A stretch of DNA of 64,000 nucleotides from Lachnospiraceae bacterium (GTDB lineage Bacteria; Bacillota; Clostridia; Lachnospirales; Lachnospiraceae), in contig SFEV01000005.1 in the NCBI GenBank assembly GCA_004557975.1, positions 1 to 64,000 of the forward strand. The letters run 5' to 3'. Position 1 is the stretch's first letter; the number at the start of each line of letters is the position of its first letter. The position numbers and the translations under genes were made by a program. Below are positions 25,263 through 34,294 of this stretch, piece after piece. Under the pieces are notes generated by a model. That model saw only the letters and a program-made list of their open reading frames with translations. It ran no database searches and was not told the DNA's origin.

Positions 25263-26657
25263 TTGGTTTTCAGTTCTGTCACTTTCGTCAGTGTTTTTCT
25301 TCCGGTGGTTTTTCTTCTTCACTGGATTCTGCCCGGAATAAAATGTAAAAATGTGCTGCTGATTGCGGCCAGCCTTGCCTTTTATGCGTATGGAGAGCCG
25401 GTGTACGTGCTGCTGATGCTTGCTTCCGTGGCAGTTAATTACCTGCTTGGGCTGGCCTGCGGATGTGGTACCGAAGCGCGCAGAAGAATCATGGTTGTGT
25501 TTGCTGTGGTGTGGAACATCGGCCTGCTGGTGGTATTCAAGTATTCCGGTTTCCTTGTACAGCTTTTGAATGACACTGGTCTTGTCCGGGTTCCGGTGCC
25601 CCGGATGAAGCTTCCGGTGGGGATTTCCTTCTTCACATTTCAGTCTCTGTCCTACGTCATTGATGTGTACCGGGATGCCGTAAAGCCCCAGAAGAATTTC
25701 GCAAAAGTACTGCTGTATATATCCTTTTTCCCGCAGCTGATTGCAGGACCGATTGTCAAATATCATGATATAGAGCAGGAAATTGATCACCGCCATGTGA
25801 CATTGGAGGGCACGGCGCTGGGCATGCGCAGATTCACCGCCGGACTTGCCAAGAAAGTACTGATTTCCAATGTGCTCGGACTGACTGCTGACACCCTGTT
25901 TGCCGCAGATCCCGGGTGCATGAATGTGATGACCTCATGGATTGCAGCCGTTTCGTATCTGTTCCAGATATATTTTGATTTCAGCGGCTACAGTGATATG
26001 GCACTTGGCATGGGACAGATGTTCGGATTCCATTTTAAAGAGAATTTCAACTATCCCTACGTATCGGACAGTGTGCAGGAATTCTGGAGAAGATGGCACA
26101 TGTCCCTGTCCGGATGGTTCAGGGAGTATCTGTATATACCGCTTGGAGGGAACCGGAAGGGCAGAGCGCGCACGGTGTGCAATAAAATGATAGTTTTTTT
26201 CTGTACGGGCCTGTGGCACGGAGCTAACGTCACATTTATCGTATGGGGACTCTATCACGGTCTGTTTCTGATGCTGGAGGAATATATACCGCTGCGCAAA
26301 ACGGGCGGCAGGTGTATTTCTGCCCTGAAGCATATTTATACGCTTGTGGTTGTGACGGTTGGATTTGTCATTTTTCGCAGTGATACCATGTCCCAGGGCA
26401 TATCTGTAATCAGAGAAATGTTTACCGGTTTTCATTTCGAACCGGCTGCTGTAAGCCTTGCGGCGGAGCAGCTTACCCCGCTGTTTCTTCTTTCCATGGC
26501 AGCAGCCATTGTCTGTGCCTACCCTGTGAAGGCGAAGCTGGAAAAAATAAGAGGGTATGAGGCTGCAGCCTGGATGGCCAGCGGGGCGGCGCTCGTGCTT
26601 TGTGTTCTGAGTCTTTCAGGCAGCACGTACAACCCATTCATATATTTCAGATTTTAG
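25263..26657 (+). CDS. MBOAT-family O-acyltransferase (AlgI/DltB-like)
   Basis: The 464-aa polytopic membrane protein moves acyl groups, usually acetyl, across the membrane onto an extracellular polymer. It shows the MBOAT core: LPVGISFFTFQSLSYVIDVYR, IYFDFSGYSDMALGMG, and the conserved histidine region GLWHGANVTFIVWGLYHG. I choose a TTG start at 25263, giving MVFSSVTFV as in AlgI relatives, with AAGGGAG about nine bases upstream; the longer open frame from 25221 lacks these features. The next gene begins 17 bases later and encodes an AlgX/AlgJ-like SGNH protein, the usual partner in alginate- or cellulose-type acetylation systems. Confidence 0.9.
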   Translation: MVFSSVTFVSVFLPVVFLLHWILPGIKCKNVLLIAASLAFYAYGEPVYVLLMLASVAVNYLLGLACGCGTEARRRIMVVFAVVWNIGLLVVFKYSGFLVQLLNDTGLVRVPVPRMKLPVGISFFTFQSLSYVIDVYRDAVKPQKNFAKVLLYISFFPQLIAGPIVKYHDIEQEIDHRHVTLEGTALGMRRFTAGLAKKVLISNVLGLTADTLFAADPGCMNVMTSWIAAVSYLFQIYFDFSGYSDMALGMGQMFGFHFKENFNYPYVSDSVQEFWRRWHMSLSGWFREYLYIPLGGNRKGRARTVCNKMIVFFCTGLWHGANVTFIVWGLYHGLFLMLEEYIPLRKTGGRCISALKHIYTLVVVTVGFVIFRSDTMSQGISVIREMFTGFHFEPAAVSLAAEQLTPLFLLSMAAAIVCAYPVKAKLEKIRGYEAAAWMASGAALVLCVLSLSGSTYNPFIYFRF

Positions 26658-26674
26658 GTATTTGGGGGAGATGT

Positions 26675-28096
26675 ATGAGAAGAAAAGGACTTTGGTGTTA
26701 TCTGATATTCACCTTTGCCGTCTGTATTCTGCCGCTTGCAGGAATGCCCTGGAAGATGAGCGGGGAGTCCGGCGAGAACAGGACACTGGCGGAATTTCCC
26801 TCCATCCGGGAGGAAGACGGATGGAATGTGGATGTGCTTGCGGATGCCGGGGCATATTTCGAAGATCATTTTGCATGGAGACAGGAACTGGTGACAGCGG
26901 ACGCGGTTCTTCGCGGAAAGCTTCTCGGCGTATCGGCCAAGGAGAGTGTCATTGCCGGTACGGACGGATGGCTGTATTATAAGGATTCTCTGGAGGATTA
27001 TCAGGGCGAAAATGTGCTCAGCGACAGAGCCATATTTAACATCTCCCATACACTGCGCATGATGCAGGATTATGTGGAGAGAGGCGGGAGAAAATTTATA
27101 TTTACTGTGGCACCCAACAAAAATTCACTGTATAATGAGCATATGCCTTACTATGATAATGTCATCGTGAGTGATATCCACAATATTGATCTGCTGAAGG
27201 AAGCGATGGAGCAGGAGGATGTTCACTTTGTGGATCTCTTCCACGTCTTTGAAAGCCGGGATGAAGTCCTGTATCACCAGCGGGATTCCCACTGGAACAA
27301 TATGGGGGCATCACTGGCTGCACAGGAGCTGCTGGATGCGCTGGAGAAGGAGCACCGCCTCTGGCAGGAGGAAAGCTATGAGATGAGAACGGACTTTGAA
27401 GGGGATCTCGACAAAATGCTTTATCCAGGCGCGGTAACTCTGGAGGATGAGTTTTATTTTACGGAGCCCTTCAGATATGAGTACGTCGGGGAGGTGGAGA
27501 GCAACTTCGATCCGGAGATCAGGACAGTTTCATCAGGAAAAGACGGAAGCCTTCTGATGTATCGGGATTCCTTTGGCAATGCACTGCTGCCGTTTATGGC
27601 GGAAGAATTCGGCAGTGCCAGATTTTCGCGGGGAATTCCGTATTATCTGGATGATATGATTTTCTGCAGCGCAGACACAGTCATTGTGGAGAGATCGGAG
27701 CGTTTTCTGCCGGATATGGGAAAAAATCCTCCCGTTGCCCAGGCGCCTCTGGTTATGTTGAATACGGGAGACTGTGAGCTCCTGGGAGAGGATGATGCTA
27801 ACTATGCTACCTGTGAGACATCCGATGAGGGATTGTATCTGAAATTTTCCGGAACTGTTGAAAAGGAGCAGATGCAGACTGATTCTCAGATTTATCTGCG
27901 CCTTGACGGAGAGTACGTCTATGAAGCGTTTCCGGTGACGGTGGAAACAGAGGAGGGTGTATCTGATTATGGATATGCCGCCTGCATTGAAAAAGAAAAG
28001 CTGGAGGGCGAAGAAGGAAAAGCTGAGCTGTTTGTGACAGGGGCGCAGGGAATCCGGAATGTCTTTCAGGGAACGGTGACATATATGGAGCAATAA
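26675..28096 (+). CDS. AlgX/AlgJ-like (DHHW-type) SGNH-family O-acyltransferase partner
   Basis: The 473-aa product starts with an uncleaved signal anchor or signal peptide (GLWCYLIFTFAVCILPLAG) and continues outside the cell. The early segment ENRTLAEFPSI and the repeat-like region before GTDGWLYYKD are typical of the family. Catalytic elements seen are the Asp-His pair in HQRDSHWNN and the serine of YRDSFGNALLP. It should receive acyl groups from the MBOAT protein and place them on a surface glycan. GGGGGAG precedes the ATG at 26675; the frame is open from 26600 inside the previous gene. The glycan is unknown. Confidence 0.85.
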   Translation: MRRKGLWCYLIFTFAVCILPLAGMPWKMSGESGENRTLAEFPSIREEDGWNVDVLADAGAYFEDHFAWRQELVTADAVLRGKLLGVSAKESVIAGTDGWLYYKDSLEDYQGENVLSDRAIFNISHTLRMMQDYVERGGRKFIFTVAPNKNSLYNEHMPYYDNVIVSDIHNIDLLKEAMEQEDVHFVDLFHVFESRDEVLYHQRDSHWNNMGASLAAQELLDALEKEHRLWQEESYEMRTDFEGDLDKMLYPGAVTLEDEFYFTEPFRYEYVGEVESNFDPEIRTVSSGKDGSLLMYRDSFGNALLPFMAEEFGSARFSRGIPYYLDDMIFCSADTVIVERSERFLPDMGKNPPVAQAPLVMLNTGDCELLGEDDANYATCETSDEGLYLKFSGTVEKEQMQTDSQIYLRLDGEYVYEAFPVTVETEEGVSDYGYAACIEKEKLEGEEGKAELFVTGAQGIRNVFQGTVTYMEQ

Positions 28097-28122
28097 GAGA
28101 ACAGAGAGAGGAGAATACAGTT

Positions 28123-29010
28123 ATGTTAAGAAAAAAAGCAGCAGTATTATTGGGAGCAGTGATTATATCCATAGGAGCGGCAGCATCTGCGCAGGCAGAG
28201 GAGTACACGGAAGCACTGAAGGCAGAAGCAGTGACTGAGGCAGAGTCATCAGCGGAGCAGGAGACAGAACTTTTGCAGGATGAGGAAGCTGCAAAGGCAG
28301 AAGAGACGGAGGCTGCCCGGATCCCGGAAGTGATTGTGGTTCAGATCGAGGATGGAGAACCGGTGGAAATTGCCAATACCGCGGGGCTTGCCATTGCTGC
28401 AGTGTCTGTGGAGCCGGGTGAAGAGGAAGGTACCGTGGATGTGACCATGGCGGAAAAAAACGGAATCACCTACGAGTTTAAGAAGGTCAATTGTGCCGAT
28501 ATGCAGGATCCGCAGCTTGTGATGGACGGAGCTTTTGCGTACATTACATATACCGGACTTGCCTCCGGAAAGGAGCGCAGTGTGGGACAGACAGGTGAGC
28601 TGGAGTACGAGAAACCGGCAGAGCTGTTTGCGGTGGATGAGGTGTATATCAGGGCAGAATCTGACAGTGATTCGGAGATCGTCGGTGTAATCAACCGCGG
28701 AGATGCCATTGAGGTGCTTGGAGAGACTTCCACCCACTACAAAGTGAAAAAGGATGATGTGGTGGGATACAGTGTCCGCAAATGTATCAGCGAGGATGAA
28801 CAGGACGCCATCGCAGCGGTACAGGCTGAGGAGGCTGCCAGGGAAGCAATCCGTCAGGCGGAAGCTGCAGCGGCGGCACAGAGAGCTGCAGCACAGAGTT
28901 CCTCCAAAAAGGAAGTGAAGCGCCAGAAATTTGACGACTGTGACGGAAGCGGACACGGCTACTATCTGATTACGTATTCCGATGGCAGCACAGGAATCCA
29001 GGAATACTAA
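28123..29010 (+). CDS. Secreted protein with a bacterial SH3 domain and Ala/Glu-rich regions
   Basis: The 295-aa product has a clear signal peptide (to about residue 25, ASAQA). An acidic Ala/Glu-rich stretch follows (26-70), then a domain of unknown type (70-165), an SH3-like domain at about 169-226 (EVYIRAESDSDSEIVGVINR, with ending VGYSVRKCI), an Ala-rich helix likely to form a coiled coil (228-262), and a C-terminal tail with DGSGHGYYLITY. Bacterial SH3 domains commonly bind peptidoglycan. It belongs to the same run of genes as the O-acyltransferase pair, with a 26-base gap. Confidence 0.75.
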   Translation: MLRKKAAVLLGAVIISIGAAASAQAEEYTEALKAEAVTEAESSAEQETELLQDEEAAKAEETEAARIPEVIVVQIEDGEPVEIANTAGLAIAAVSVEPGEEEGTVDVTMAEKNGITYEFKKVNCADMQDPQLVMDGAFAYITYTGLASGKERSVGQTGELEYEKPAELFAVDEVYIRAESDSDSEIVGVINRGDAIEVLGETSTHYKVKKDDVVGYSVRKCISEDEQDAIAAVQAEEAAREAIRQAEAAAAAQRAAAQSSSKKEVKRQKFDDCDGSGHGYYLITYSDGSTGIQEY

Positions 29011-29059
29011 GAAACGGCTGTCAGGGGACACAGCGTGAATTGTCTGAGGGTGTGATGAA

Positions 29060-29866
29060 ATGAAGAGAAAGATAAGATATGTGTGGATTCTTCTGGCCGT
29101 TTTTCTTCTGGCGTGTTCCTCCGCCGGAGTCCTTTGTGCACAGGCAACCGGCACAGAAGAGACAGTCGTATCCACGAAGAAATCATCCGGCTGGGTAACA
29201 AAAAAAGGAAAGAAGTATTATTACAAAAATGGAAAGGCCGTGACGGGCTGGAAAACGGTCAAAGGAAAAAAGTATTATTTTGTCGAATCAGGAAAGAAAA
29301 AGGGGCAGATGGTGACCGGCTGGCAGATCTTCGGAAAAACGTGTTATTATTTCCGAAAGGACGGTTCCCTGGATACCTCCAAAACCACCGATGCGAAAAG
29401 AAACGGTGATAAAACGGGAACGGCAAAGCAGAAAACGTACCGCAGAGCTCTGGCGCTCGTTGCGAAAATAACCACAAAATCCATGACAAAAGAGGAAAAA
29501 CTGCGAGCCTGTTTTGAGTATGTCATGAAGTATACCGGACGGCGTCCGAGAACGCCGCATTATTACGGGATGGACTGGCCCGTTGTATACGCAAACGACA
29601 TGTTTCTTGACGGAAGCGGCAACTGCTTCAGCTATGCGGCAGCATTTGCGTTTATGGCAAAAGCCTGCGGATACAAAAATGTGTACGCCTGCAGCGATAC
29701 CGGCCACGGCTGGACAGAAATCAACGGAAAGATTTATGATCCGGAAGAATACAGGAATACAAAGTACAAGTATTACGGCACAAGCTACAGCCAGGTTCCG
29801 GGGTACAGGCGGGGAATTGCCGACTGGAAGAGCCGCGGGCAGGGCTTCAAGAGGGTAAAGATTTAG
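29060..29866 (+). CDS. Secreted transglutaminase-like protein with wall-binding repeats, copy 1
   Basis: The 268-aa product has a signal peptide, two to three choline-binding-type repeats (KKYYYKNGKAVTGWKTVKGK and GQMVTGWQIFGKTCYYF, about 38-105), and a transglutaminase-like core in the C-terminal half. The catalytic triad can be seen: Cys in GSGNCFSYAAAF, His in TGHGWTEI and Asp in KIYDPEE. Enzymes of this fold cross-link or cut amide bonds. The repeats should tether it to the wall. A close paralogue follows after 32 bases. Whether it cross-links, hydrolyses or acts as a protease cannot be decided from sequence. Confidence 0.85.
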   Translation: MKRKIRYVWILLAVFLLACSSAGVLCAQATGTEETVVSTKKSSGWVTKKGKKYYYKNGKAVTGWKTVKGKKYYFVESGKKKGQMVTGWQIFGKTCYYFRKDGSLDTSKTTDAKRNGDKTGTAKQKTYRRALALVAKITTKSMTKEEKLRACFEYVMKYTGRRPRTPHYYGMDWPVVYANDMFLDGSGNCFSYAAAFAFMAKACGYKNVYACSDTGHGWTEINGKIYDPEEYRNTKYKYYGTSYSQVPGYRRGIADWKSRGQGFKRVKI

Positions 29867-29898
29867 GCGCAGTGTTTTAAAACAGGAGGAAAAGGGAA

Positions 29899-30717
29899 AT
29901 GAAAAAATGGATGAAACGTATGGGATTTCTTCTGCTGGTGTGGATGATGCTGTGTTCCACAGCAGGAATCACTGCCGTTCATGCAGAGGAGGATGCAGGT
30001 CAGACCCCTGCTTCTGAGCAGACAACGACAGTAACAGCCAGGAAAAAATCCGGCTGGATCACAAAAAACGGAAAGAAGTACTATTATAAAAACGGGAAGG
30101 CTGTGACAGGCTGGAAGACCATCAAAGGGAAAAAGTACTATTTTGTCAAATCCGGGAAAAAGAAAGGGCAGATGGTAACGGGCTGGCAGATTTTCGGAAA
30201 AACATGTTACTATTTCCGCAAGGATGGCTCACTGGATGCTTCCAAAACCACTGACTTCAAAAGAAGCGGTGACAAGACAGGAACTGCAAAGCAGAAAACG
30301 TACCGCAGAGCTCAGGCGCTTGTTGCAAAAATCACAACTTCATCCATGACGAAGGAGGAGAAGCTGAAAGCATGCTTCAATTACGTCATGAAATATACGG
30401 GACGTCGGCCCAGGACTCCCCATTACTGTGGAAAAGACTGGCCTGTTGTGTATGCAAACGATATGTTTCTTGACGGAAGCGGTAACTGCTTCAGTTATGC
30501 GGCAGCATTTGCATTCATGGCGAAAGCCTGTGGCTACAGGAATGTATACGCATGCAACAGTACAGGACACGGATGGGCTGAGATCAACGGCAAGATCTAC
30601 GATCCGGAGGAATACCGCAACACAAAATATAAATATTACGGTACAAGCTACAGCAGTGTGCCCGGTTACAGGAGAGCCATTGCAGCAGGCCTGCCTTTTA
30701 TGCACGTGAAAATTTAA
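29899..30717 (+). CDS. Secreted transglutaminase-like protein with wall-binding repeats, copy 2
   Basis: The 272-aa product is a tandem duplicate of the preceding protein with the same order: signal peptide (ending VHAEE), wall-binding repeats (KKYYYKNGKAVTGWKTIKGK onward) and a transglutaminase core with Cys (GNCFSYAAAF), His (GHGWAEI) and Asp (IYDPEE). The two differ mostly in the leader, the linker and the last ~15 residues, where copy 1 ends in a basic KSRGQGFKRVKI tail and this one in a more hydrophobic AAGLPFMHVKI. AGGAGG precedes the start. The catalytic residues are intact in both, so neither looks like a decaying copy. Confidence 0.85.
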   Translation: MKKWMKRMGFLLLVWMMLCSTAGITAVHAEEDAGQTPASEQTTTVTARKKSGWITKNGKKYYYKNGKAVTGWKTIKGKKYYFVKSGKKKGQMVTGWQIFGKTCYYFRKDGSLDASKTTDFKRSGDKTGTAKQKTYRRAQALVAKITTSSMTKEEKLKACFNYVMKYTGRRPRTPHYCGKDWPVVYANDMFLDGSGNCFSYAAAFAFMAKACGYRNVYACNSTGHGWAEINGKIYDPEEYRNTKYKYYGTSYSSVPGYRRAIAAGLPFMHVKI

Positions 30718-30728
30718 GAATTCCTTTC

Positions 30729-30757
30729 TTGGCAAACGACACGTTTCCTATTATACT
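30729..30757 (+). promoter_or_regulatory. Sigma-A promoter of the secreted unknown at 30793
   Basis: TTGGCA (30729-30734) and TATACT (30752-30757) are 17 bases apart, 35 bases before the start codon. Confidence 0.65.
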
Positions 30758-30792
30758 GAAAAACAAGATATAACGACAGTGGGAGACATTCT

Positions 30793-31467
30793 ATGAGAAA
30801 AAGATTTTTGAAAAAACGAAATGCCGCTTCAGTCTGCCGGATGACGTTACTGTGCATGATGCTGGGAGCAGGTTTATCAGCTTTGCCGCTTCAGGCCGAG
30901 GAGGATATTTATCTGGAAGATGATCTGATGACAGAGTATACGGTATCAGAAGAGTCCGGGGATGGTGCTGCCGATGAGATAACCATTACAGCTGAGGAGA
31001 ATGCGGATCTGATAACAGGTACATATACGGTTCCGTCAGAATGGACAGAGGACGCAAGCCAGAGTACAGAGGAGAAAAAGGTTTACAGGTGTTCCGGTTA
31101 TACGGATCAGGAAAGCGTGTCCACCATTACATGCAGCTATCTTGACACGAATTATTCCGTGATGGAGTATGAACAGCTCCGTGACATGCTGACAAATAAT
31201 CTTCTGTATTCCAATGTTAATGCGCAGATCAGCACCAGTGCAGTCTACACAAAGGCGAAGGACTATCTGTACATTCTGATCGTAGATGATTCGGCTCAGG
31301 ATTACCGTGATGTATACCATTATGTGGTGGGAGATTACCGCTGCTTTAGTGTGGAGGTTCGCGAGTACCGTGAGGAAGCTTCTCTGGCAGAGTCCCGGGA
31401 AATGGATACACCCCAGGAGACAGGACAGAAGATTGCCGAAGAGTTTACGTGGAACGAAGCATGGTAA
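30793..31467 (+). CDS. Secreted protein of unknown function (224 aa)
   Basis: I do not recognise a family. The product has a basic N-terminus, a hydrophobic stretch and a likely signal-peptidase site at PLQAEE (about residue 36), then an acidic Thr/Glu-rich region and a C-terminal alpha/beta-looking domain (about 95-215) with several tyrosines and two cysteines (YRCSGY, TITCSY). It follows the transglutaminase pair but has its own promoter. It may belong functionally to the surface cluster; nothing in the sequence states a role. Confidence 0.7.
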   Translation: MRKRFLKKRNAASVCRMTLLCMMLGAGLSALPLQAEEDIYLEDDLMTEYTVSEESGDGAADEITITAEENADLITGTYTVPSEWTEDASQSTEEKKVYRCSGYTDQESVSTITCSYLDTNYSVMEYEQLRDMLTNNLLYSNVNAQISTSAVYTKAKDYLYILIVDDSAQDYRDVYHYVVGDYRCFSVEVREYREEASLAESREMDTPQETGQKIAEEFTWNEAW

Positions 31468-31472
31468 AGGAC

Positions 31473-31504
31473 GGTTGCTGTTGTGAACGAAGTACACAGT
31501 AACA
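31473..31504 (+). repeat. Short copy of an intergenic repeat also found at 41716
   Basis: This stretch shares GGTTGCTGTT, then GTTGTGAACGAAGT and GTAACA with 41716-41760. It looks like an internally deleted copy. Both lie between genes. Confidence 0.5.
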
Positions 31505-31541
31505 GGGAACGGCACTGGAGTTATATGGAAAGGACTAAGAG

Positions 31542-32468
31542 ATGATACAGGATATTGGATCAGGCAGATACCGTAACGAGTACCGGCCGGCAGCGCCGCA
31601 AAACGACAGCCGCGTGCTGTTTTACCGCGGCAGAGAGCTGTTTGTAAAATGCAGCGGGCAGGAAATTTCATTTCTTACGTACGGAGAGCTTCTCCGGAGG
31701 TTTCCGTCGCTGGCAGGCAGGGAGACGTATCTGTTTTCCATTGACGGCGTGAGCTACTATCTGTTTCGCGATGCACAGCGTATGCAGGCTGTATCTGTGG
31801 ATGCGCAGGAGCACCATTTCTGTGATGATCAGACAGGTATGATGGCGGAACACTCTCTGATTTCTGCACTGTCTGTTTTTGAAGGGTTTGAATGGAAAAA
31901 GATAGAATTCTTGCGAAGCGCAGCTCCGAAGGAAGCTGCCTTTGCTGCAGTGACCGGATTTCAGCTTCATGGCTGGTATGAAAGCAGGCGGTACTGTCCG
32001 CGCTGCGGGCAGCCCATGGTGCCGGATGGAAAGGAGCGGATGATGCGATGTCCGTCCTGCGGTCAGATGGAATACCCGAAGATCTGCCCGGCTGTGATTG
32101 TCGCTGTGACAGATGGTGACAGGCTGCTGCTGACAAAATATGCGGGGCGTACCCACAAGAATTATGCGCTGATTGCCGGATTTGCAGAGATCGGTGAGTC
32201 GATAGAGGAGACGGTGCATCGTGAGGTGATGGAGGAGGTTGGACTGAAAGTCAGAAATCTCCGGTTTTACAGAAGCCAGCCATGGTCCTTTACCGATACA
32301 CTGCTGATGGGCTTTTTCGCTGAGCTTGACGGAGAAAGCCGGATCAGCCTCGATGAGACGGAGCTCTCAGAAGGACGATGGTGTACGCGGGAGGAAATAC
32401 CGGATGATGATGGAATCAGCCTGACGCGCGAGATGATGCATGTGTTCAAATACGGACACAGAGGGTAA
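31542..32468 (+). CDS. nudC: NAD+ diphosphatase / NADH pyrophosphatase
   Basis: The 308-aa product has an N-terminal domain, a four-cysteine zinc ribbon (YCPRCGQPM ... MRCPSCGQ, about 150-170), and a Nudix domain with box GFAEIGESIEETVHREVMEE (about 209-228). The NudC hallmark SQPWSFTDTLLMGF follows the Nudix box. It splits NAD(H) into NMN(H) and AMP, and NudC enzymes also remove NAD caps from RNA. AAAGGA precedes the start. It is convergent with the GH13 gene at 32601, with a strong terminator between them. Confidence 0.95.
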   Translation: MIQDIGSGRYRNEYRPAAPQNDSRVLFYRGRELFVKCSGQEISFLTYGELLRRFPSLAGRETYLFSIDGVSYYLFRDAQRMQAVSVDAQEHHFCDDQTGMMAEHSLISALSVFEGFEWKKIEFLRSAAPKEAAFAAVTGFQLHGWYESRRYCPRCGQPMVPDGKERMMRCPSCGQMEYPKICPAVIVAVTDGDRLLLTKYAGRTHKNYALIAGFAEIGESIEETVHREVMEEVGLKVRNLRFYRSQPWSFTDTLLMGFFAELDGESRISLDETELSEGRWCTREEIPDDDGISLTREMMHVFKYGHRG

Positions 32469-32500
32469 ACGAGGACACAGAGGATATATGATCATACAAT

Positions 32501-32559
32501 AAGCTCCCATCCGGGCAGGCAGTTGAAGCATAACTGTTTGCCCGGATGGGAGCTTTTCA
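32501..32559 (+). terminator. Strong bidirectional terminator between nudC and the GH13 genes
   Basis: Seventeen-base perfect arms (32501-32517 and 32539-32555) enclose an inner CAGTT/AACTG stem and are followed by TTTTC. On the other strand the run after the hairpin is less U-rich, so its main use is for nudC. Confidence 0.85.
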
Positions 32560-32607
32560 AATCAAAGCTTTTCAAATCAGATTTTTCAGATCAGACCTTT
32601 TCAGATT
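32553..32607 (+). repeat. Degenerate ~15-bp tandem repeats at the 3' end of the GH13 gene
   Basis: Four imperfect units of the type CTTTTCAAATCAGA run from the terminator tail into the last codons of the GH13 gene. They look like slippage products and resemble in kind the repeats behind parC and pepV. Confidence 0.55.
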
Positions 32608-34268
32608 TTCAGCACGAATGCTTCGTACGGTTTCAGTATCACTTCTCCGGTTCTGTCATTGCGGTCATAATTGCTGATCAGGCACTGACTGTCTGCAAAT
32701 TCGGACGGAATCTCAAAGGGAAGACTGTCTTCCGCAAAGCTGCAGACCACCAGCAGCTTCTGATCGCCAAGAGTCCTCGTATAAACGAACAGAGAATCAT
32801 CCTCCGGGAGAAGCAGCTCGTATTTTCCGTAGACGATGATTTCATACTGCTTTCGCAGCGCAAGCAGCCGTCTGTAATAGTGGAAGACAGAGTTCGGATC
32901 TGACATTTCAGCCTCGGCGTTGATCACGGCACAGTTGGGATTGACATTAATCCACGGAGTGCCTTCTGTGAAGCCGCCGTTTGCAGAAGAATCCCACTGC
33001 ATGGGCGTGCGGGCATTGTCGCGGCTCTTGCGCAGCAGGCACGGCCAGAAGACTTCGTGGGAGAGAGTTCCCTGTTCCACCCAGTCACGGTACGCGTTCA
33101 GACTTTCAATATCGCGGAACTCATCGAGACTCTGGAACGGATAATTCGTCATTCCAAGCTCTTCACCCTGGTATATGTACGGCGTTCCCTGCATCATATG
33201 CAGGCAGGTTGCCAGCATTTTGGCAGAAACCTCCCGGAATGCCGGGCGATCGTCACCGAACCGGGACACAGCCCGGGGCTGATCGTGGTTATCCCAGAAC
33301 AGACTGTTCCATGCCTGGCCGTACAGACTGGTCTGCCATCTGGACATGGTTTCCTTCAGATATTTGAGAGAAACTTTCTCGTCCGTCCATTTTCTATATT
33401 TTCCGTCCCCCTCCACGTGCTCGAACTGGAAGACCATGTTCAGCTCGTGGGCATCCTCACCGGCATATTTTTTTGCCTCCTCCACGGTGACGCCTGCAGT
33501 CTCGCCGACAGTGATCAGATCGTAGCGGGAGAGTACTTTTTCATTCATTTCTTTGAGGTATTCGTGAACGTGAGGCCCGTGTGTACAGTAGGGACCGAAA
33601 TCTCCGTAGCCGCTTCCGCCCACCACACCGTCCGGAAGCTCGTCTGTCTTGGAGATCAGACTGATAACATCCATGCGGAAGCCGTCAATTCCCTTCTGAC
33701 ACCACCAGTCCATCATGGTAAAGACTTCCTGGCGGACGGCAGGGTTTCTCCAGTTCAGGTCGGGCTGTTTCGGAGAAAACAGATGCAGAAAATACATCTG
33801 AGTCTCTTCGTCATATTTCCATGCAGAACCGCCGAAGCAGGAGCCCCAGTTGTTGGGGGCGGAGCCGTCCTCCTTCGGATCACGCCAGATATAATAATCA
33901 CGGTATGGGTTATCCTTTGATTTGCGACTCTCCATAAACCATGCATGCTCATCGGAGGTGTGATTGACGACAAGATCCATGATGATCTTCAGACCGCGGC
34001 TGTGGGCTTCTGCCAGGAGACGGTCAAAGTCCTCCATCGTACCAAACTCTTTCATGATATCCTGGTAATCACTGATGTCGTAGCCGTTGTCATCATTTGG
34101 CGACTGGTAGACGGGGGACAGCCAGAGTACATCCACACCGAGGTACTTCAGATAATCAAGTCTTGAGGTAATACCGTTCAGATCACCGATTCCATCGCCG
34201 TTGCTGTCCTGAAAGCTGCGAGGATAGATCTGATATACAACTGATTCTTTCCACCATGTTTTCTTCAT
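32601..34268 (-). CDS. GH13 alpha-glucosidase, oligo-1,6-glucosidase type
   Basis: The 555-aa cytoplasmic enzyme is a GH13 glucosidase. The nucleophile is in GFRMDVISLI, the acid/base in TVGETAGVT, and the third acid in NHDQPRAVSRFG. The residue after the nucleophile Asp is Val, which in this subgroup goes with alpha-1,6 cleavage (isomaltose, panose). No signal peptide is present, so it acts on imported oligosaccharides. AAAGGAGG lies before the start. It is the second gene of a two-gene unit transcribed from the AraC side, 26 bases after its paralogue. Confidence 0.92.
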   Translation of the reverse strand: MKKTWWKESVVYQIYPRSFQDSNGDGIGDLNGITSRLDYLKYLGVDVLWLSPVYQSPNDDNGYDISDYQDIMKEFGTMEDFDRLLAEAHSRGLKIIMDLVVNHTSDEHAWFMESRKSKDNPYRDYYIWRDPKEDGSAPNNWGSCFGGSAWKYDEETQMYFLHLFSPKQPDLNWRNPAVRQEVFTMMDWWCQKGIDGFRMDVISLISKTDELPDGVVGGSGYGDFGPYCTHGPHVHEYLKEMNEKVLSRYDLITVGETAGVTVEEAKKYAGEDAHELNMVFQFEHVEGDGKYRKWTDEKVSLKYLKETMSRWQTSLYGQAWNSLFWDNHDQPRAVSRFGDDRPAFREVSAKMLATCLHMMQGTPYIYQGEELGMTNYPFQSLDEFRDIESLNAYRDWVEQGTLSHEVFWPCLLRKSRDNARTPMQWDSSANGGFTEGTPWINVNPNCAVINAEAEMSDPNSVFHYYRRLLALRKQYEIIVYGKYELLLPEDDSLFVYTRTLGDQKLLVVCSFAEDSLPFEIPSEFADSQCLISNYDRNDRTGEVILKPYEAFVLKI

Positions 34269-34294
34269 GAATATGATTTCCTCCTTTCGTTATA

